Source of the DNA: Deltaproteobacteria bacterium
GTDB taxonomy: Bacteria; Desulfobacterota; RBG-13-43-22
DNA: 36,389 bases
Assembly: GCA_016219225.1 (NCBI GenBank)
Contig: JACRBX010000078.1
Coordinates: 1 to 36,389 of the forward strand
Direction of reading: 5' to 3'
This document shows, piece by piece, positions 32,451 through 36,389 of the stretch. A program made the translations under genes and the position numbers. A model generated the notes under the pieces. It had not been told where the DNA came from. It saw only the letters and a list, made by a program, of their open reading frames with translations, and ran no database searches. How positions within the stretch are numbered: the first letter of the stretch is position 1; each line of letters starts with the position of its first letter.

Positions 32451-33542
32451 TCAGCTATTCAATTGGTTATACAACGTACCCCGCTCCACCGGTTCCCGCC
32501 CGGCCTCCCGGATCAAATGCAGGATCTCATCGCGAGTCATGGCCTGGGCCGTTTCGGCCCCGGCCATATGGGTGATGCGTTCTTCGATGACCGTACCGTC
32601 GATATCGTCCGCCCCGAAAGAGAGGGAAATCTGGGCCAGCTTGGGTCCGATCATGATCCAGAAGGATTTAATATGGGGGAAATTATCCAGCATCAAGCGG
32701 GCTACGGCGATATTTTTCAGATCGTCCAGACCGGTCGTCCCGTTGAAGTGATCGATTTCGGTGTTTTTGGGATGAAAGGCCAGGGGGATGAAGGTCAGAA
32801 ATCCTCCGGTCTCATCCTGGGCCTGACGAAGGGCCAGGAGATGGTCCACTCGTTCTTCCAGGGTTTCCATGTGGCCGTAAAGCATCGTGGCATTGGTCTT
32901 GATCCCCATTCGATGGGCGGTCATAGAGACGGCCAGCCAGTTTTTGGAAGAGAGTTTTTTAGCACAGAGGGCCTCCCGGATTCGCGGGCTGAACACTTCC
33001 GCACCGCCTCCCGGCAGGGAACCCAGACCCGCCTCGGCCAGGATGGAAAGGGTTTCATTTACCGGCCTGCCTGCCAATTCAGCCAAATGGGCGATCTCCA
33101 CGGCGGTAAAGGCCTGGATATGCACTTCAGGACGGAGGGCTTTAATCCTTTCCAGCATCTCCAGGTAATAGGAAAAGGGGAGATCGGGGTGGATGCCGCC
33201 CACGATATGGATTTCGCTTATGGGATCTGTCAGACGTTCGCGGACCTTGGCCTCGATTTCATCCAGACTCATTTGATAGGCCTGCGGATCATCCGGGTCT
33301 TTTCCGAAGGCGCAAAACCGGCAGCGGTTCCGGCAGATATTGGAATAGTTGATGTGCTGATTGATGATGAAATAAGCCCGGTTACCGTTCTTTGCCTCCC
33401 GGACCCGGTTAGCCAGAATCCCCAGCCCCAAAAGGTCACCGGTATTATAAAGGATCAGGCCGTCATCCTGATTCAGCCGTTCATGGTTATTGATTTTTTC
33501 ACCGATCTTTTTAAGATCGGGATCTCTGATTTCTGCTAACAT
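32451..33542 (-). CDS. mqnE: Aminofutalosine synthase (radical SAM)
   Basis: A 363-residue radical SAM protein with C70-x3-C74-x2-C77 (CRNRCRFC). The motifs RAYFIINQHINYSNIC, IHIVGGIHPDLPFSYY, GLGSLPGGGAEVF and NATMLYGHMET identify MqnE rather than MqnC. It condenses 3-[(1-carboxyvinyl)oxy]benzoate with SAM to aminofutalosine. ATG 33542 follows GAGGGG at about eleven bases. Only 50 bp separate it from the tetR stop; a TGACCA-type palindrome (33562-33575) lies in that gap, so mqnE has a regulated promoter there or is regulated as part of the tetR transcript. Confidence 0.93.
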   Translation of the reverse strand: MLAEIRDPDLKKIGEKINNHERLNQDDGLILYNTGDLLGLGILANRVREAKNGNRAYFIINQHINYSNICRNRCRFCAFGKDPDDPQAYQMSLDEIEAKVRERLTDPISEIHIVGGIHPDLPFSYYLEMLERIKALRPEVHIQAFTAVEIAHLAELAGRPVNETLSILAEAGLGSLPGGGAEVFSPRIREALCAKKLSSKNWLAVSMTAHRMGIKTNATMLYGHMETLEERVDHLLALRQAQDETGGFLTFIPLAFHPKNTEIDHFNGTTGLDDLKNIAVARLMLDNFPHIKSFWIMIGPKLAQISLSFGADDIDGTVIEERITHMAGAETAQAMTRDEILHLIREAGREPVERGTLYNQLNS

Positions 33543-33561
33543 AGTGCTATAACCCCTCTTG

Positions 33562-33575
33562 TGACCATATGGTCA
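33562..33575. promoter_or_regulatory. TetR-type operator upstream of mqnE
   Basis: TGACCATATGGTCA is a perfect 14-bp palindrome, 20-33 bp upstream of the mqnE start. Its half-sites TGACCA/TGGTCA are the same as in the operator at the tetR promoter (34266-34283). No convincing -35/-10 pair could be fixed around it. Confidence 0.75.
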
Positions 33576-33592
33576 TTATTAGAACAAAAAAA

Positions 33593-34255
33593 TTACCCCT
33601 GAAGGCCTTTACGGAGCAGTTCCGTAAGACCGGCGGCCCATTCTTCGATGGTTTTTCGGGGGGCTTTATAAATCTTATCTTCCCGGGAAAGATAAGGCAC
33701 GGTATAGGCCAACAGGAACCGGTCCAAAACCGCATCCAATAAAAAAACAGCCTGGTTTAAGGCGATTTGGTTTGAAATCTCTCCCCGCTCCATCCCTTGC
33801 CGCAACAAGGAACTTAAATATTCACCGGAAAACAACCTTATTTTATGAATAATTTCTGTCCGGAAAGGGGTATCGTTCCCCAGTTGAAGGTTGAGGTAAA
33901 TCCGATAAATATGCGGATGTTTCTGAATGAAATCGATCCCGGCCAGGAGAGACTTCCGGATCCTGTCAAAGACCTCTTCCTGTTCCGTTTCCTCTTTGAC
34001 CTGGACCAGGGTCCTTTTGACCAGGCCGACGGCATAATCAAAGACATAGAAAAAAAGGCTCTTTTTGTTATTGAAATATTGAAAGATGGAGCCCTTGGAA
34101 ATTCCAAGACGCCCGACCATGGTGTTGATCGAGGCCCCCTCATAGCCCTTCTCGGCAAATTCATGGATAGCCGTTTCTATGATCCGGCTCTTTTTTTCCT
34201 CCGGGAGATTGAGAAAGGTGGATTGGACCTGGATGGCGGGGGGCAGCGTTTTCAT
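33593..34255 (-). CDS. TetR-family transcriptional regulator, candidate mqn regulator
   Basis: About 220 residues from ATG 34255. The N-terminal TetR DNA-binding domain is clear: KKSRIIETAIHEFAEKGYEGASINTMVGRLGISKGSIFQYFNNK in outline, with SKGSIFQYF as the recognition helix. The C-terminal ligand domain (~75-220) is helical and includes YRIYLNLQLGND and RKSLLAGIDFIQKHP. The effector is unknown. A TTG at 34264 is in frame but overlaps the -10 box, so ATG is chosen. The transcription start predicted from the promoter is only ~2 bases before the ATG, and no Shine-Dalgarno exists: a near-leaderless message. Matching operators at its own promoter and at mqnE point to autoregulation and control of the menaquinone genes downstream. 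Confidence 0.88.
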   Translation of the reverse strand: MKTLPPAIQVQSTFLNLPEEKKSRIIETAIHEFAEKGYEGASINTMVGRLGISKGSIFQYFNNKKSLFFYVFDYAVGLVKRTLVQVKEETEQEEVFDRIRKSLLAGIDFIQKHPHIYRIYLNLQLGNDTPFRTEIIHKIRLFSGEYLSSLLRQGMERGEISNQIALNQAVFLLDAVLDRFLLAYTVPYLSREDKIYKAPRKTIEEWAAGLTELLRKGLQG

Positions 34256-34263
34256 GGGAAGCA

Positions 34264-34292
34264 ATTATGACCACATGGTCATAAGATGTCAA
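34264..34292 (-). promoter_or_regulatory. tetR promoter with internal operator
   Basis: On the minus strand TTGACA (34292-34287), 17-bp spacer, CATAAT (34269-34264). The palindrome TATGACCA-CA-TGGTCATA occupies 34266-34283, that is, the spacer and the start of the -10, the classical position for repression by steric block. Confidence 0.8.
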
Positions 34293-34310
34293 GAAAAAAG
34301 AGATCGAGAA

Positions 34311-34516
34311 TTCCTCATAAGACAGGAGCTTGAGAAGCGCTGTCCTGCCGGCAAGGGTTTGGCTGATGGTGTTCATCACTTCAAACTGTTTGCTGCCGGT
34401 CAGAATAAATCGCTCCGGACTCTTTTCTGCGTCAACGATGTCCTGAATATAGGAGGGGATCTCGGGTGCCCGCTGGATCTCATCAAGGATAGCGCCGTTG
34501 CTGAGGATCGGTTCAG
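34311..34516 (-). pseudogene. Remnant of an AAA_14/DUF4143-type ATPase gene
   Basis: An open fragment on the minus strand reads GAILDEIQRAPEIPSYIQDI, then ERFILTGSKQFEVMNTIS and LAGRTALLKLLSYEEFS, the Walker B and sensor region of the AAA_14/DUF4143 family (typically ~400 residues). There is an in-frame stop (TAG) just upstream of the match, no P-loop and no C-terminal DUF4143 part. Only about 68 residues are left, ending next to the tetR promoter. A dead fragment. Confidence 0.8.
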
Positions 34517-34539
34517 ACCCCTATGACATCTGCCCGACT

Positions 34540-35133
34540 TTAACGGTTTTCTCGATGTTCCTGTTGGCGCTCTGGTCTGCCCTCATGGGGTAGTGGTGCT
34601 GTTTCCCGATATTGCCGCTGGGAGCGCTCCGGTTGGAACTCCCGAGACGGGTGTGGTGATTTTGTTCGGGGCTGCAAACCTTGGACATCCCAAGTTTGCT
34701 GCTTCTCCCAATACCGACTCCTTTCCCAGTCCCTCCAAGTCCGTCGAACTTGATGATGAGGTATTCGTCTGTAGTTCCACGGATGACCTCTCCAATGATG
34801 CTCCTTGTAGTAATTCCTCCAGCCTGAGGGTATCTCGTGATAGAAAGAGGGAACCCTTTGATAGTAGGCCCAACCTCTGTCATAGTACCGTGATCGATAC
34901 CAGCGCCCTTCCCAAGGACGCCACCACCAGCCATCAAAGAAGAAGATGTCCGCCTCTACATCAGGGACAACATAGACATACGTCTCCGGCAGCACTATCA
35001 ATTCCGGTGGCTCGGCAAACACGATGAGCGGCGGCAGACCAATATTGATATTTACATCCACTCTGGCCATTGTTTGATTGGGAACTGCCATTACTATCGC
35101 TAAAAGCACAGTTCCGAAAAATAACCTTTTCAT
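34540..35133 (-). CDS. Secreted Trp/Tyr/Arg-rich protein
   Basis: About 197 residues: signal peptide MKRLFFGTVLLAIVMAVPNQTMA, then RVDVNINIGLPPLIVF, a Pro/Val segment (ELIVLPETYVYVVPDVEADIFF), and an aromatic-basic block GWWWRPWEGRWYRSRYYDRGW. The tail is hydrophilic and rich in Arg, Gln, Glu and Pro. This layout recurs as an uncharacterised periplasmic or outer-surface protein in deltaproteobacteria; no biochemical function is known to me. ATG 35133 is preferred over GTG 35142 because GGAGTGG precedes it. Downstream are decayed gene fragments; upstream is a small lipoprotein gene. Confidence 0.75.
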   Translation of the reverse strand: MKRLFFGTVLLAIVMAVPNQTMARVDVNINIGLPPLIVFAEPPELIVLPETYVYVVPDVEADIFFFDGWWWRPWEGRWYRSRYYDRGWAYYQRVPSFYHEIPSGWRNYYKEHHWRGHPWNYRRIPHHQVRRTWRDWERSRYWEKQQTWDVQGLQPRTKSPHPSREFQPERSQRQYRETAPLPHEGRPERQQEHRENR

Positions 35134-35363
35134 TTTTTCCACTCCATTTTAATTAAAAAATAAGCATCGACAACCAAGATTTGTTTTTCCTCTTTAAAAA
35201 ATTTCCAGATAATATTCACCCGGCGATTCCATATTATTTCACAAATGCTAAACACACCGGTTCTGGAGTTCACCTCCCTCCCCATCGAGCCTCCAAACAG
35301 GTGGACGATCACCCAGGAACCCTTTCGTAATAAAGAATGCTGATTTTTTGCAACATTCGGCAT
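35130..35363 (-). CDS. Doubtful 77-residue open frame
   Basis: It starts within the lipoprotein stop (TAATG at 35365-35361) and its stop overlaps the start of the Trp/Arg-rich protein (ATGA), the arrangement of coupled genes. The protein (MPNVAKNQHSLLRKGSWVIV...) matches nothing I know, has no signal and a rather random composition, and its ribosome site is poor. The neat junctions may be chance. Confidence 0.22.
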   Translation of the reverse strand: MPNVAKNQHSLLRKGSWVIVHLFGGSMGREVNSRTGVFSICEIIWNRRVNIIWKFFKEEKQILVVDAYFLIKMEWKK

Positions 35364-35506
35364 TATCTTCTATATTCATATCGGTCGCCTCTTTCCCTAT
35401 CATGTCCACGGTATCCGCCATCGTCATGCCAATGGTGTATAAAACATCCACTGAGAGATGCTAATACCATCCCTAATATAATCCATGACATAACTATCTT
35501 TTTCAT
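35363..35506 (-). CDS. Small lipoprotein, 47 residues
   Basis: A short gene with good signals. GGGGAGAGAG directly precedes ATG 35506, the signal sequence is MKKIVMSWIILGMVLASLSG, and the lipobox LSGC gives Cys21 as the lipidated residue. The mature part is only 27 residues, rich in His, Asp, Gly and Arg (FIHHWHDDGGYRGHDRERGD) and could bind metal. Cys +2 is Phe, which in enterobacteria would send it to the outer membrane. It ends TAA at 35363-35365. Function unknown. Confidence 0.65.
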   Translation of the reverse strand: MKKIVMSWIILGMVLASLSGCFIHHWHDDGGYRGHDRERGDRYEYRR

Positions 35507-35758
35507 TTCTCTCTCCCCATACGTTTTTTAATCGCCTTAATCCTTTTTTATAGATTTGACTCTATTAAAATAATAAAGGTTAAAATATATATAAGCGGCA
35601 AAAAAGAGGTCAGCAGGATGCCTGTTCAGTTGCCGGATAGCTGCGCCGCTCCGAACTCGACGGCAGCCTGGTAAAATTCTTCAAAACAGACCTAAACCCG
35701 TATGATAAGAAGGTTACCGAGATCGAAGGGGACTTCGAAGGGGACATTCATAAAATTT
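35507..35758. other. Region with no intact gene
   Basis: On the plus strand a frame open from about 35641 reads LRRSELDGSLVKFF, then TDLNPYDKKVTEIEGDFEGD, protein-like but preceded by an in-frame TAG and running into the antisense of the ATPase remnant. I do not recognise it. It is probably another gene fragment. Confidence 0.35.
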
Positions 35759-36265
35759 TTAAGGATTATTTTCGTCTACCGGTTCATCAGGGTCTGTTGC
35801 TATGTCTTGAAGCAGTTGCAGCATAGCCGGAATACGTTCAGGGTGTATCCCGTTTTCAGGCTCTTCAAGACAAATCAACCCCTGATCTGTGACGTCCAAT
35901 TCGAGGACTGATAGTGCAAGAAAACGAAGAGTCCCATCAGACAAAGACAGAGCAGGATGATCCGCTCCATCTATTCCCGTAACCTGAAGTGTTAACGTTT
36001 CTCGCTTATCATCCCGATCAACCCAAACCTTGCGAACGTCACCAATAAGCATGGTCAACCTATTCGCGACATTGCTGTAAATGAAATCGGGATCGATTAT
36101 CGGCTTCTGATCTTTCGAATCTACGACTGCGGTCTGGGGCAAATGGTAAAGACTTCCGGGCAGATGAGCACCATTACTGGATAGATGAGTCGGGGCATTT
36201 ATTTCGTCGGGTTTACGCAGGGCGGATGGTTCTAATTGTAAGATGCGCCCTGTTCCCGGCGAATC
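35759..36265 (-). pseudogene. Remnant of a predicted AAA_21-type ATPase gene
   Basis: The minus-strand frame from 36265 (just after an in-frame TAG) to 35759 reads GRILQLEPSALRKPDE, NGAHLPGSLYHLPQ, then LSLSDGTLRFLALSVLELD and LICLEEPENGIHPERIP, the signature and Walker B end of a RecF/SMC-like predicted ATPase (COG4637 type). The N-terminal half with the Walker A is absent. The C-terminus stops at PVDENNP, where relatives continue for tens of residues (LRQVIVNTHSP-like). Truncated at both ends. Confidence 0.75.
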
Positions 36266-36321
36266 CTAATCCTGATTTCAGCGGGGTGGATAGTTGCGCC
36301 AAATCGTTTGGCTCGTGGCAT
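36232..36321 (-). CDS. Short frame with good ribosome site, probably the broken start of a gene
   Basis: AAGGAG lies eight bases before ATG 36321; the frame (MPRAKRFGATIHPAEIRIRI...) ends after 29 residues by running out of frame over the start of the ATPase remnant. It looks like a translation start left behind by a deletion, not a functional peptide gene. Confidence 0.3.
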   Translation of the reverse strand: MPRAKRFGATIHPAEIRIRIRREQGASYN

Positions 36322-36389
36322 CGGTATTCTCCTTAGAGGCACCTTTTCAGGGGTAAAAAGGTTCGTTTAATGCCCTTTTTCTCTATCCG

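Noticed and set aside
32463-33539. A 358-residue open frame on the plus strand opposite mqnE
   Set aside because: It mirrors mqnE almost end to end, has no family signature, and mqnE is unmistakable; a GC-codon shadow.
1-36389. tRNA, rRNA, integrase, transposase or phage genes
   Set aside because: Looked for cloverleaf-like sequences, att-like repeats and mobile-element proteins in the gaps and saw none that could be supported.

Overview
The window reads as chromosomal DNA of a Gram-negative anaerobe of the deltaproteobacterial / Desulfobacterota type. The clues are an LPS exporter gene (lptG), a two-triad type IVa minor-pilin operon behind a GEMM-I riboswitch, a menaquinone operon of the futalosine type, a Lon-like protease of the AAA_32 class, and an HAAT-family (Liv) transporter next to an acyl-CoA ligase. 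The lineage is an inference from gene content and style; no rRNA or tRNA gene was seen.

Left part (1-5540): the 5' end of an aconitase gene runs off the left edge (minus strand), then lptG (minus). Divergent from these is a plus-strand run of a dGTPase-like HD hydrolase, a soluble PAS histidine kinase and an NtrC-type response regulator. The last carries GAFTSA in place of the canonical GAFTGA loop. After a 567-bp gene-free stretch with a large nested palindrome come five tightly packed livJHMGF-type genes (6108-10826) and an acyl-CoA ligase (11089-12753), probably uptake and CoA activation of an organic acid.

Middle (12798-19677): a PAP2 phosphatase, a small helical protein with a clear sigma-70 promoter, valS, a tiny secreted Lys/Ala/Pro-rich protein behind a good sigma-54 (-24/-12) promoter, and a Lon-like protease. 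The protease keeps its Ser-Lys dyad, has lost its Walker motifs, and is frameshifted at a run of eight Cs.

19674-25350 (minus): a seven-gene minor pilin operon, fimT-pilV-pilW-pilX followed by a second V-W-X triad. Its whole leader folds as a GEMM-I riboswitch in which the ligand-contacting position that is G in c-di-GMP sensors reads A, as in the cGAMP-sensing GEMM-Ib class. An orphan NarL/LuxR response regulator is divergent.

26649-34292 (minus): tetR-mqnE-mqnC-(nucleoside phosphorylase)-mqnX-mqnL-mqnP, most of the futalosine route to menaquinone. MqnA, MqnD and the UbiX partner are not in the window. The TetR protein has a matching palindrome in its own promoter, between -35 and -10, and another directly upstream of mqnE. 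The phosphorylase has Asn where adenine-specific MTAPs have Asp, which suits a deaminated (hypoxanthine) substrate made by MqnX.

Right end (34298-36389): decayed ATPase fragments around a small lipoprotein gene and a Trp/Arg-rich secreted protein gene.

Three families of non-coding repeats overlay this. (i) There are fourteen arrays of 7-bp units, most exactly 28 bp long (4 x 7), each with its own unit but sharing a loose TTNCRRR look; most lie between genes and several lie inside mqnX. (ii) Two copies of a GGACGC-ended inverted-repeat element show compensating changes. (iii) Two REP/BIME-like palindromes with a GTCATTCCGG core occur. The heptad arrays and the riboswitch/operator findings are the most interesting content.
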